DNA of 64,000 bases from Desulfocapsa sp. (GTDB taxonomy: Bacteria; Desulfobacterota; Desulfobulbia; Desulfobulbales; Desulfocapsaceae), in NCBI GenBank assembly GCA_030145625.1, contig JAQYVF010000017.1, positions 1-64,000 of the forward strand, given 5' to 3'. Made by a program: the position numbers and the translations under genes. Shown here one piece after another: positions 26,367-34,079 of the stretch; the first letter of the stretch is position 1, and the number at the start of each line of letters is the position of its first letter. The notes under the pieces were generated by a model. That model worked only from the letters and a program-made list of their open reading frames with translations. It searched no databases and was not told the DNA's origin.

Positions 26367-29180
26367 ATGCCCAGAGAAACGAGTATTCAGAGAATAACCT
26401 TTCTCGGTTTTTTGGGGATCATTCTCGTTTTCACCCTCTTCCTGATTGGTGGTTGGATTTTTGAAGAATACCGGCACTTTGATACTGAAGCTGCCAAGTA
26501 TGAAGATGAGTTCCTGCAAGCCAGGCAAGAGGAAATCCACAGAGAAGTGGAAAAACTTGTCCAGCTCATCGACTTCCAGAAGAGAAAGATGGACAAGCAA
26601 GTCCGGGAAGAGCTGCGGGAGCGTGTCATCGATGCCTCAATCCTTGCCCGACAAATTTTTCAGGACAATAAAGACAAACTCCCACTGCAAGAGATAAAAT
26701 CCATAGCCAGAGATCAACTGCGGGAAATCCACTTCGACAACGGCAGAGGCTATTATTTTGCTGGCAGCGGGGAGGCGGGAAGTGAGTATGTTGCAGACAA
26801 TATCGAGTTCAGCGGACAAATACAGGTGGACGAGATCAATCCCACTGCCGAAGATAAAGTGAGAGACATGGTGGCAATGATCAGTGACCACGAGGAAGGT
26901 TATTTTCGTTACCAGGCCCCTAAACCCCAAGCTCCTGGCAGTCTCTTTGAAAAACTTTCTTTTATCAAATATTTTGAACCATTTGAATGGTATATCGGCA
27001 CTGGTGTCTATCTCGGCGATATACAAGGCCGAATTCAGGGAGAAATCCTCGAATTCATGTACCAGATGCACTACGAAAAAGGGAGTATCGCCATCTTCCG
27101 AAATGATGGAACTGCCTTATATCACCAAAGAAAAGAAATTATCGGTCGTAATCTCTTCAATCTGCCCGGACCAGAAGACAGGGAAATATACAGGGAACTG
27201 CTCGCCGCCTCCAAGACACCCGGAGGCGGCTATATCACGTTCAACTGGGAAAAGGAACAAACAGGAAAGACTGCCCCTAAAATTGGTTACGCCATGGCTT
27301 ATCCCGACTGGCAATGGGTTATTACCATGGACATGTACACAGATGATCTCGAGGGATTGCTTCAGCAAAAAAGAGATTCACTGGCAAGTCAATTGAATAG
27401 ACATATCATCAACATCACCTTTCTTTTTTTCATTTTCACCCTTGTTGCCGTTTTTCTATCCCACTATCTTGCCAAACGCCTTGATCGCGAAATTCATGCT
27501 TTCACCTCATTTTTCAAAGGTGCGGCAAGCGGCCATAAGGAGATCGATCAAGTCAAGCTCACTATCAGGGAATTTAAAGAACTGGCCGCATCCGCCAACC
27601 AGATGCTTGAGGAGCGCCATGCAAATGAAGAACAGATGCACAGGCTCCGTATCCTCCTTACCAATATCATCAATTCCATGCCCTCCATTCTCATCGGGGT
27701 GGATAAAGATGGCAAAGTAATTCAATGGAACCGACAGGCGGAAGAGGAAACCGGCCTCTCCTTTTCCCAAGCCAGGGAGGTGGAGCTCGACACTGTTTTT
27801 CCGCAACTGACCGGACAGCTCGATGCCATCAAGAAAGCCATCAACGAATGTGCACCACGGATGAATACCATTGTAGCCCATGAGCAGGATGGAAAGACAA
27901 GATATTCCAATGTAATTATTTATCCCCTTATCGGCGAGAGAATTGAGGGAGCAGTTATCCGCATTGATGACATGACCGAACAGGTCACCGCAGAAAAAGA
28001 AAGAACAAAACTGCTCACCCAGCTTCAACAGGCCCAGAAGATGGAAGCCGTCGGCACCCTGGCAGGAGGAATCGCCCATGATTTCAACAATATACTCACA
28101 CCAATCCTCGGATACACAGAGATGGTCATTGATATGCTTCCCAAGGATAGCCCATCTGTCACCTATCTTGCTGATGTGATAAAGGCAGGAACCAGGGCCA
28201 AGGATTTGGTCAAACAAATTCTCTCTTTCAGCAGACAAACTGAACAGGACAAAAAACCTGTTATGCTGCATCTTGTTATCAAGGAAGCACTCAAGCTTCT
28301 CCGGGCCTCTATCCCTGCTACCATTGAAATCCGTCAGCTCATTTCACCTGACTGCGGAAAAATCCTGGCCGATCCTATTAAGATGCATCAGGTACTAATG
28401 AATCTCTGTACTAATGCCTATCATGCCATGCGCTCCAGAGGAGGCATTTTATCTGTTTCGCTCACCCCGGTGGAGATATGCAAGGACGAATCCGAAATTT
28501 ACGAACGGTATCTCAAGGCAGGTTCTTACATGAAGCTGGAGGTGAGCGATACCGGAGAGGGCATGAATCAACAGACAATGGAGCGAATTTTTGACCCCTA
28601 CTTCACCACAAAGAAAGAATCCGAGGGGACCGGCATGGGACTTGCTGTGGTGCATGGAATCGTTATGAACCATAACGGTCATATCAGAGTGAGCAGTGAA
28701 CCAAAAGCAGGGAGCACCTTTACAATCTTTCTCCCCAGGCTGACAGTCGAGACTGACACCCTTCCGGAAATGCCAGAGGACAATGATGCAATTCCCAGAG
28801 GAAACGAAAGAATTTTGATCGTGGACGATGAAAAGGTCATTGCCATGCTGGAGAAGAAAATGCTCGAAGACCTCGGCTATCAGGTTACTGCAGTTATCAA
28901 CAGCAAGGAAGCCCTGGAACTTTTTCAAGAACAGCCGGAAGATTTCGATCTCATCATCACTGATATGGCCATGCCGCATCTCAGTGGGGTCGAGCTGGCG
29001 CTGAAGGCCTTGAAAATTCGTCCCGCCATTCCCATCATACTCTGTACCGGCTACAGTGAAATGTATGACGAAAAGCAAGTCAAAGCCCTAGGCATCAGCC
29101 ACTATATCATGAAACCCATCCTTAAAAAAGAACTGGGGAAGGGAGTGAGAAAAGTACTGGACGATGCTTTAAGCAATTGA
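26367..29180 (+). CDS. Double-Cache PAS hybrid sensor histidine kinase
   Basis: A 937-residue membrane hybrid kinase. Transmembrane helix 1 spans about 10-30. A periplasmic region (about 35-345) contains two Cache-like halves; WYIGTGVYLGDI (208-219) and WQWVITMDMYTDDL (315-328) are the characteristic strand/helix ends. Helix 2 (about 347-365), a HAMP-like linker and a PAS domain (about 428-540) follow. HisKA has H571 (LAGGIAHDFNN). The HATPase has DTGEGM and GTGMGLAVVHG. The receiver domain (about 812-930) has LIVDDE and the phospho-acceptor Asp in LIITDMAMP. It is encoded 52 bp after two Tat-exported binding proteins, so the periplasmic Cache region may read their liganded state (inference). 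The output regulator is not adjacent. Confidence 0.9.
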   Translation: MPRETSIQRITFLGFLGIILVFTLFLIGGWIFEEYRHFDTEAAKYEDEFLQARQEEIHREVEKLVQLIDFQKRKMDKQVREELRERVIDASILARQIFQDNKDKLPLQEIKSIARDQLREIHFDNGRGYYFAGSGEAGSEYVADNIEFSGQIQVDEINPTAEDKVRDMVAMISDHEEGYFRYQAPKPQAPGSLFEKLSFIKYFEPFEWYIGTGVYLGDIQGRIQGEILEFMYQMHYEKGSIAIFRNDGTALYHQRKEIIGRNLFNLPGPEDREIYRELLAASKTPGGGYITFNWEKEQTGKTAPKIGYAMAYPDWQWVITMDMYTDDLEGLLQQKRDSLASQLNRHIINITFLFFIFTLVAVFLSHYLAKRLDREIHAFTSFFKGAASGHKEIDQVKLTIREFKELAASANQMLEERHANEEQMHRLRILLTNIINSMPSILIGVDKDGKVIQWNRQAEEETGLSFSQAREVELDTVFPQLTGQLDAIKKAINECAPRMNTIVAHEQDGKTRYSNVIIYPLIGERIEGAVIRIDDMTEQVTAEKERTKLLTQLQQAQKMEAVGTLAGGIAHDFNNILTPILGYTEMVIDMLPKDSPSVTYLADVIKAGTRAKDLVKQILSFSRQTEQDKKPVMLHLVIKEALKLLRASIPATIEIRQLISPDCGKILADPIKMHQVLMNLCTNAYHAMRSRGGILSVSLTPVEICKDESEIYERYLKAGSYMKLEVSDTGEGMNQQTMERIFDPYFTTKKESEGTGMGLAVVHGIVMNHNGHIRVSSEPKAGSTFTIFLPRLTVETDTLPEMPEDNDAIPRGNERILIVDDEKVIAMLEKKMLEDLGYQVTAVINSKEALELFQEQPEDFDLIITDMAMPHLSGVELALKALKIRPAIPIILCTGYSEMYDEKQVKALGISHYIMKPILKKELGKGVRKVLDDALSN

Positions 29181-29559
29181 GAAAATTGCTTAATCGGATG
29201 ACCTGGAGAAGATCAAGAATTCATTCTCTGCGACTGTACCGCAACAAAGTCAAGCTCGATCAGATCTCTTGCCTACTGCTCCCAGAATCAAACGACACCG
29301 CCCCATACGACCGACCCCAAAAGCAAAGAAGAGGTTTTTGAACCATTTTTTTGCTCGCCGTCTCCACTTGTCCCTGCCAGGTCCCGCCTGCCTGCTTACC
29401 GGATATTAACTTGCTATTCCTCTTCTCACCTATATAGTATAATCTGAAAAATAATTTCCTTAATCATAGGAATTTGGTCTTAAAATCTATCCCTATCACA
29501 CTGGTCCGTTTCCTGACATTCCACGGTAAACAAACCTATTACCTACAAAACGTTACGCA
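29181..29559. other. Intergenic region, no gene seen
   Basis: Starts with a short hairpin at the kinase stop (TTAAGCAATT, GAGA, AATTGCTTAA, near 29170-29194) without a T-run. The remainder has no coding or RNA signal that I can identify. Confidence 0.45.
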
Positions 29560-30369
29560 ATGAAAAAACTTTTAATATTCGTTCTCCTGTTTGCCTTCTC
29601 AGCCTGCGCCACCAGCCCCACTGGACGCTCGCAGTTCATGATTGTTTCCCCCGAACAGGCCATCAGCTCTTCCCGCGAAGCATATGTGCAAACCCTTCTC
29701 CCCCTGCAAAAAGAAGGAAAAATAGACTCCGACGCAATAACCTCCAAACGAATCAGGCTCATCACTGGTCGGATCATTGCCCAGGCAATACAACTCTACC
29801 CACATACCAGAAACTGGGAATGGAGTGTCAAAGTTATTGATGATCCGGAGATGGTCAACGCTTGGTGTATGGCGGGTGGGAAGATGGCCATCTACACCGG
29901 CCTGATCAACAAGCTTGAGGCCACCGATGACGAAATAGCCCAGGTCATGGGACACGAGATTTCCCACGCTCTGGCCAATCATACCGCGGAACGAATGTCC
30001 ATAGCCCTTGCCACGCAACTCGGTCTGGCCGGTGTAGCCGTTGCCGCAAGTGACAATAACTATAAAGGAGCAATCCTGATCGGCAGCTCACTGGCTGCAG
30101 CAACAGCTATAACCCTGCCGAACAGCAGGACTTCCGAAACCGAAGCGGACTTGATGGGTATTGAGCTCGCTGCACGGGCTGGCTATGATCCCCGCTCGGC
30201 TGCAACACTTTGGAGAAAAATGGCCGAAGTAGGTGGCAATGGTCCGCCCCAATTCCTCAGCACCCATCCCTCTCCGGTGAATCGTCAGGAAAAACTTGAA
30301 ATTCTCGCCAAGCAGATGATGGGGTATTATCTTGATACATCCAAACGCCCGGTCTATCAACTGCAATAG
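29560..30369 (+). CDS. M48 family metalloprotease lipoprotein
   Basis: A 269-residue lipoprotein protease. The signal peptide ends in a lipobox (FSAC, cysteine at residue 16), so it is anchored to a membrane facing the periplasm. The zinc site is seen in MGHEISHALANHTAER (HExxH near 130), with the downstream glutamate in SETEADLMGIELAARAGYDP, typical of M48C/Oma1-like periplasmic peptidases such as LoiP or BepA. It is likely to handle outer-membrane or periplasmic protein quality control. The DHH-CBS gene follows 39 bp downstream in the same direction, but the functions are unrelated. Confidence 0.9.
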   Translation: MKKLLIFVLLFAFSACATSPTGRSQFMIVSPEQAISSSREAYVQTLLPLQKEGKIDSDAITSKRIRLITGRIIAQAIQLYPHTRNWEWSVKVIDDPEMVNAWCMAGGKMAIYTGLINKLEATDDEIAQVMGHEISHALANHTAERMSIALATQLGLAGVAVAASDNNYKGAILIGSSLAAATAITLPNSRTSETEADLMGIELAARAGYDPRSAATLWRKMAEVGGNGPPQFLSTHPSPVNRQEKLEILAKQMMGYYLDTSKRPVYQLQ

Positions 30370-30408
30370 CAGATCAGCAGACTTCTTTTTCCTTTCGGTA
30401 CCCCTGTA

Positions 30409-31710
30409 ATGCTTATAGCAACGACCCACAAAAACACCGACTTCGACGGCCTGGCCTCGGTTATTGCAGCAACCCTCCTCTATCCCGGCTGCGTTGGGGT
30501 TATCCCCAAAATGACCAACAAGAATGTCGAACAGTTTCTCTCAACCCATAAGACGGCCTTTAATCTCATCCTGCCCCATGAAGTACCGCACGACGAAGTA
30601 ACAAAATTGATCGTCGTTGATACAGACCAGTGGCAACGATTGGACCGTATGGAAAGACTGGCGGAGCGGAAAAATCTAGAGATTGACCTCTGGGACCACC
30701 ATATGCTGAAAACCGGTGACATCCTGCCAACCTGGTCCTGCAAGGAACAGATCGGTTCAACGGTGACACTTCTTGTTCGCGAAATGCAAAAGCGACGGAT
30801 GAAAATTACCTCTCTCGACTCCACCGTCATGCTGATAGGACTCTATGAAGACACCGGTCATCTCTCCTACCCTTCAACCACCGCCGAAGATGCCCGAGCT
30901 GCAGCCTACCTGCTCGATAACCGCGCAGACCTGAATGTCGCCGGTTTTTTCCTCAATCCACCATATGAAGAGACCCAGAAGGAGATCCTCTTTGAGATGA
31001 TGAAGGAGACAGAAAAATTCACCATCAACGAGTACACCATCGGCTTTAACTGTATCAATCTGGAAAAAAGCGTACCCAATCTGGCGGCAATCGTTAACAT
31101 GTACAGGAAGATTGTCAATGTGGATGCTCTTTTTGTTATTTTTACCAGCAATAACAGAAATACCGTTATTGGCCGTAGCGGAGTGGAAAACATCCATATC
31201 GGCCAGGCAATGGCTAATCTCGGTGGGGGAGGACACGCCGGGGCAGGATCAGCGACAATAAAAAGCAAAGACATATCACCTCAGCAGATCAAAGAACAGA
31301 TCCTCGCCGAGCTGACTTCAAACAAAACAGAGAGCGCCCGTATCTCGGATATCATGTCCTTTCCTGTCATCTCCGTGACACCGACAACGCCCATGCGAGA
31401 TGTCCAGACCTTGATGGCCACAGAAAAAATCAGAGGCATCATGGTCATGGAGGATAACACGATTCATGGTATTATTGTCCTCTGGGACCTCAAACGAGTT
31501 AAAAAAGAAAAGCATTGGGACAGCCCGGTTAAGGCCTTCATGGTCAGAGAGATCATTACCATCGAACCGGACGCCCCCATATCGATTGGAGCCGGGATAA
31601 TGATTGAAAACGATGTCGGCTATCTTCCTGTAGTCGAAGACAGCAAAGTGATAGGCATTGTTACCCGGACAGATATCCTCACCTACTATTACGATTTGCT
31701 GCCGGAATAG
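30409..31710 (+). CDS. DHH family phosphoesterase with tandem CBS domains
   Basis: A 433-residue cytoplasmic protein. The N-terminal DHH domain (about 1-180) shows TTHKNTDFDGLAS (metal-binding Asp cluster), VVDTDQW and the DHH-type DLWDHHM. A DHHA1 domain ends in GGGGHAGAGSATI (near 275). A CBS pair follows (about 305-430) with two typical SVTPTTPMRDV and IEPDAPISIGAG strands that usually bind adenine nucleotides. This DHH-CBS combination forms the front half of long tRNA CCA-adding enzymes, but the polymerase half is absent here, so it is a stand-alone phosphoesterase. The substrate (oligoribonucleotides, c-di-AMP or similar) cannot be set from sequence. Confidence 0.88.
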   Translation: MLIATTHKNTDFDGLASVIAATLLYPGCVGVIPKMTNKNVEQFLSTHKTAFNLILPHEVPHDEVTKLIVVDTDQWQRLDRMERLAERKNLEIDLWDHHMLKTGDILPTWSCKEQIGSTVTLLVREMQKRRMKITSLDSTVMLIGLYEDTGHLSYPSTTAEDARAAAYLLDNRADLNVAGFFLNPPYEETQKEILFEMMKETEKFTINEYTIGFNCINLEKSVPNLAAIVNMYRKIVNVDALFVIFTSNNRNTVIGRSGVENIHIGQAMANLGGGGHAGAGSATIKSKDISPQQIKEQILAELTSNKTESARISDIMSFPVISVTPTTPMRDVQTLMATEKIRGIMVMEDNTIHGIIVLWDLKRVKKEKHWDSPVKAFMVREIITIEPDAPISIGAGIMIENDVGYLPVVEDSKVIGIVTRTDILTYYYDLLPE

Positions 31711-31829
31711 CCAGAACAGCGGCAATCCTCCTGCCGGGACAACGTGTGATACAAACTTACATTTTCAGATATACACCAGAGAGCCTTGCGCGTACAGCCA
31801 ACAAAGCACATTGGCCTCTCACATCAAGG

Positions 31830-31856
31830 AAAAAGCCCTAAGGCTTTGTTTTTTAC
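31830..31856 (+). terminator. Rho-independent terminator after the DHH-CBS gene
   Basis: The stem AAAGCC/GGCTTT with loop CTAA is followed by GTTTTTT, about 120 bases past the DHH-CBS stop. Confidence 0.65.
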
Positions 31857-31946
31857 CTGGTGGATGATGGAGAAGAACAATCAATAAGCTAAAGGTGCCC
31901 ACAGGTCACCTCTAGCCTAAGATGTAAAAACTTACAACCTGCTACC

Positions 31947-32363
31947 TTACACCAGCAATTCCAGACCAGAGAAAAAATACCCTATTTCAAAGGCTGCAGT
32001 ATCTTCTGCATCTGACCCGTGGGTGGCATTGGCCTCAAGGGAATCTCCGAACTCTTTTCGCAGGGTACCCTCTGCTGCATCTGCCGGGTTTGTCGCTCCC
32101 ATCAAATCGCGCCATTTTTTAATAGCACCTTCAGCCTCAAGAACCATCACTACACAGGCCCCGCTGGACATAAAATCGGTCAATTCGCCGAAAAAAGGAC
32201 GTTCCCGATGTACATGATAGAAACCCTCTGCCTCAAGCTTGCTGAGATAGAGTTTTTTCATACCAACTATTGAGAACCCTTCGCTGTAGATACGGCTGAT
32301 AATTTTACCAGCATTTCCGGCAGCAAAAGCGTTTGGTTTAATGATTGCAAATGTTCTTTCCAT
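31947..32363 (-). CDS. ndk: Nucleoside diphosphate kinase
   Basis: A 138-residue enzyme that transfers gamma-phosphate between nucleoside tri- and diphosphates. The start at 32363 ([13 protein letters not shown]) fits the family and has an AAGGAG ribosome-binding site upstream. The family active-site signature is present as [20 protein letters not shown], with the catalytic His in the ATHGSD segment, and the conserved [14 protein letters not shown] and [14 protein letters not shown] segments are intact. The length is normal. It is monocistronic, flanked by remnant and repeat sequence on the upstream side. Confidence 0.97.
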   Translation of the reverse strand: MERTFAIIKPNAFAAGNAGKIISRIYSEGFSIVGMKKLYLSKLEAEGFYHVHRERPFFGELTDFMSSGACVVMVLEAEGAIKKWRDLMGATNPADAAEGTLRKEFGDSLEANATHGSDAEDTAAFEIGYFFSGLELLV

Positions 32364-32769
32364 GATCAATATTCTCCTTAATTGACAACCCATTGACGGG
32401 TATTATACATTTATCAAAAATGCTCTTATTTGGTTGGAGGAGAGATATAACACGTTCCCATATCTCTGGCAATATAACATCGATTATGAGTGAATAGTCG
32501 CTACAAAGAGGAGATAAAAAAGAGGTACACTTCACCCTAAAAGAAACGGAACGGTATAATTGCAAAAGAAGAGAAGGCACCCATTAAAAAGAGTCTTGTC
32601 AATACCCCAACTAGAGTGGAAATAGTGCGTTAGGATATTAAAGTTACTACTCCTGCAACTCCTTCTAAAGGTAAATGAATCAAATTTTTCTTCTCTCGAC
32701 TCATCTTCTATTTTGGAATATTGCTCATTAATGATACCCTATAAAAATATAATCGCCTGCCCCCCCCAC
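32364..32769. other. Intergenic region upstream of ndk
   Basis: AT-rich. Contains one copy of a 27-bp dispersed repeat at 32576-32602 and presumably the ndk promoter. No gene is recognised. Confidence 0.45.
32576..32602 (+). repeat. 27-bp dispersed repeat (CACYCATTAAAA...CTTGTCA), copy 1
   Basis: Reads GGCACCCATTAAAA then AGAGTCTTGTCAA. Related copies lie at 56928-56954 (same strand) and 55719-55745 (opposite strand). All three are intergenic or at gene-remnant ends. Confidence 0.6.
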
Positions 32770-32970
32770 AGGTGGCAAAGAGATTTTGCCGCCTCTTTTG
32801 CCAAGATCGGCGCAGTCATGACGGCCTTCCTGTTTCCTTTACTGCTGGCGGATATCGGCACCTCGATTCTCCTCTGTATCCTGGTGAGAACCTCCCTTCT
32901 CGGTGCTTTAGTCACTGTGAAATTCGGGATAGAGACTAAGGGGATTAACCTGGAAGAAATCGGAAGATAG
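32770..32970 (+). pseudogene. MFS transporter C-terminal fragment
   Basis: About 66 residues match the last two transmembrane helices of a major-facilitator transporter of the sugar/phosphate-proton symporter type: FAASFAKIGAVMTAFLFPLL, then LLGALVTVKFGIETKGINLE and the stop. The upstream ten helices are missing, so this is a 5'-truncated remnant. An in-frame ATG at 32713 is probably chance. Confidence 0.65.
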
Positions 32971-33104
32971 CCTGCCGAAAGAAAACATTAATCACCTCAA
33001 AAAAAATCAGATCCAGCCAGCAACTTAACCATCAATAGGTGCGACAATTTGCCACATTTACAAATTAAATATCGCCTTGTACTAATAGATTAGAATAATA
33101 CCTT

Positions 33105-33169
33105 AAAGCTAAACCCATCGTGAGATGGGGGCAGAAAGCCACGGATCTTCAATAGATAGCCGGGTTGCC
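33105..33169 (+). ncRNA. c-di-GMP-I (GEMM) riboswitch aptamer
   Basis: The element matches the GEMM-I layout. The 5' strand is AGCTAAACC. A hairpin CCATC-GTGA-GATGG follows, with a GNRA tetraloop. Next is the conserved GGCAGAAAGCCACGG, then a second short hairpin (ATCTTCAATAGAT) and the closing AGCCGGGTTGCC. The deltaproteobacterial consensus is GCAAAGCCACGG then AGCCGGGUUGCC; here GACGCAAAG is GGCAGAAAG. It lies immediately upstream of an overlapping terminator, so c-di-GMP binding would stabilise P1 and favour read-through (inference). The first downstream genes are the secreted proteins at 33567 and 34076. Confidence 0.85.
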
Positions 33170-33197
33170 TTGAATGAATGGCAACTCGGCTTTTTTT
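33158..33197 (+). terminator. Riboswitch expression-platform terminator
   Basis: The stem AGCCGGGTTGCC pairs with GGCAACTCGGCT around the loop TTGAATGAAT, followed by seven Ts. The 5' stem arm is the 3' closing strand of the c-di-GMP aptamer, making the two structures mutually exclusive. Confidence 0.88.
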
Positions 33198-33221
33198 ATT
33201 TAAACAGGACAAAGAATTTCA

Positions 33222-33362
33222 CCCCACCGTCTTTAGACAGTGGGGATTAAACATCCAGACACCTCAAAAAGGAACCCACTTCCATGAAAGAGGTTATTCT
33301 CAAGATGCCAAAACTAGGCTTCCGAAAGGATATACGATCCCTTCGGAGGCCTTTGTCTTTTT
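33222..33362 (+). promoter_or_regulatory. Second structured leader with terminator, unassigned
   Basis: Downstream of the riboswitch terminator lies a hairpin CCCCACCGTC-TTTA-GACAGTGGGG (33222-33245), then about 70 bases of purine-rich sequence, then a strong terminator: AGGCTTCCGAAAGG pairs with CCTTCGGAGGCCT (33316-33329, 33340-33352), followed by TTGTCTTTTT. The region does not match any riboswitch class I know. It may be a second aptamer or a translation-coupled attenuator (see the leader peptide at 33284-33364). Confidence 0.6.
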
Positions 33363-33364
33363 AG
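33284..33364 (+). CDS. Possible 26-aa leader peptide overlapping a terminator
   Basis: An ATG with AAAAGGA about 10 bases upstream opens a 26-codon frame that ends TAG just past the T-run of the second terminator. The peptide is basic and leucine/arginine-rich (RSLRRPLSF at the end). Translation through the stem would block terminator formation, so it could be an attenuator peptide. It could equally be chance. Confidence 0.3.
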   Translation: MKEVILKMPKLGFRKDIRSLRRPLSF

Positions 33365-33566
33365 CCCCGGGGAAAATTTTATTCGAACGTATCTTTTTTG
33401 TATGGAAAATTCAAATTCTCTGTACGATCAGATAGTGAAATGAACAGACCTAAATTTCTTTTCAAAAGGTGTGGATTGTATTGACAAGGCAATATTTTTT
33501 TTGGCACTGCAACGCACCATGCGGTTTTTTCATACTTAGCAAGAAATCAATTGCTGGAATAACATT

Positions 33567-34079
33567 ATGTTGACCTTGAAAAAGAATTTTTTCTTCATCA
33601 TGGCAATAACCTTTCTTGTTGGAAATATTCCACTATTCTCTGTCTGTGCTGAAATTTCCTCCAATGGTGCTGTCACCGCTTCCACAGACAAGCTTGAGTA
33701 TCACCCAGGGGAAGTAATACGGATATTTTTCACAAACAACTTACATGAAAGCGTCTTCTCCCATATCCGTAGCCTGACCCCTGTATTCTGCATCCAACAT
33801 ATTGAGAAAAAGAACACGAATGAACATTGGGACAAGCTCTCTGCCCAATGCCGCTTTCCCGACTGTACCTATGAAATAGATGCACCGGGAGAAATCAAAC
33901 CAGGAGAAAGTGAAACACTGGAGTGGAAACCGTTGGTGTTTACAGACGGCACAACGACAGCTGTTTTACCGGAGCCTGGTGTATACCGCCTGGTAATTTC
34001 TTATGAAGATTACCAGAAAAGCAAATGGCAATCTGTTTCAACCAACACATTCACAATAAACTCAGGGAGGAAAAAATGA
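33567..34079 (+). CDS. Secreted Ig-like protein
   Basis: A 170-residue exported protein with a signal peptide (about 1-28, ending VCA). The mature part begins ASTDKLEYHPGEVIRIFFTNN and has the seven-strand alternation of a small Ig/BsuPI-like beta-sandwich, with two cysteines (in PVFCIQH and QCRFPDC) that may form disulfides. The ending PGVYRLVISYED is also typical of such domains. Its stop overlaps the start of the large metalloprotease-like gene (ATGA at 34076-34079), so the two are translationally coupled and probably function together, possibly as inhibitor, chaperone or partner (inference). Both lie under the c-di-GMP leader. Confidence 0.7.
   Translation: MLTLKKNFFFIMAITFLVGNIPLFSVCAEISSNGAVTASTDKLEYHPGEVIRIFFTNNLHESVFSHIRSLTPVFCIQHIEKKNTNEHWDKLSAQCRFPDCTYEIDAPGEIKPGESETLEWKPLVFTDGTTTAVLPEPGVYRLVISYEDYQKSKWQSVSTNTFTINSGRKK

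Noticed and set aside
32713-32769. ATG start for the MFS fragment as an intact small protein
   Set aside because: The matching sequence is only the last two helices of a twelve-helix family, so it is a truncated remnant.
33178-33435. 85-codon frame across the leader
   Set aside because: It runs through two terminators and a structured region, has no ribosome-binding site and no protein-like pattern.
33470-33520. Sigma-54 type promoter (TTGGCACTGCAACGCA) upstream of 33567
   Set aside because: The GG and GC elements are one base too close and the TTGC half is missing. A riboswitch-controlled transcript from further upstream explains the layout better.
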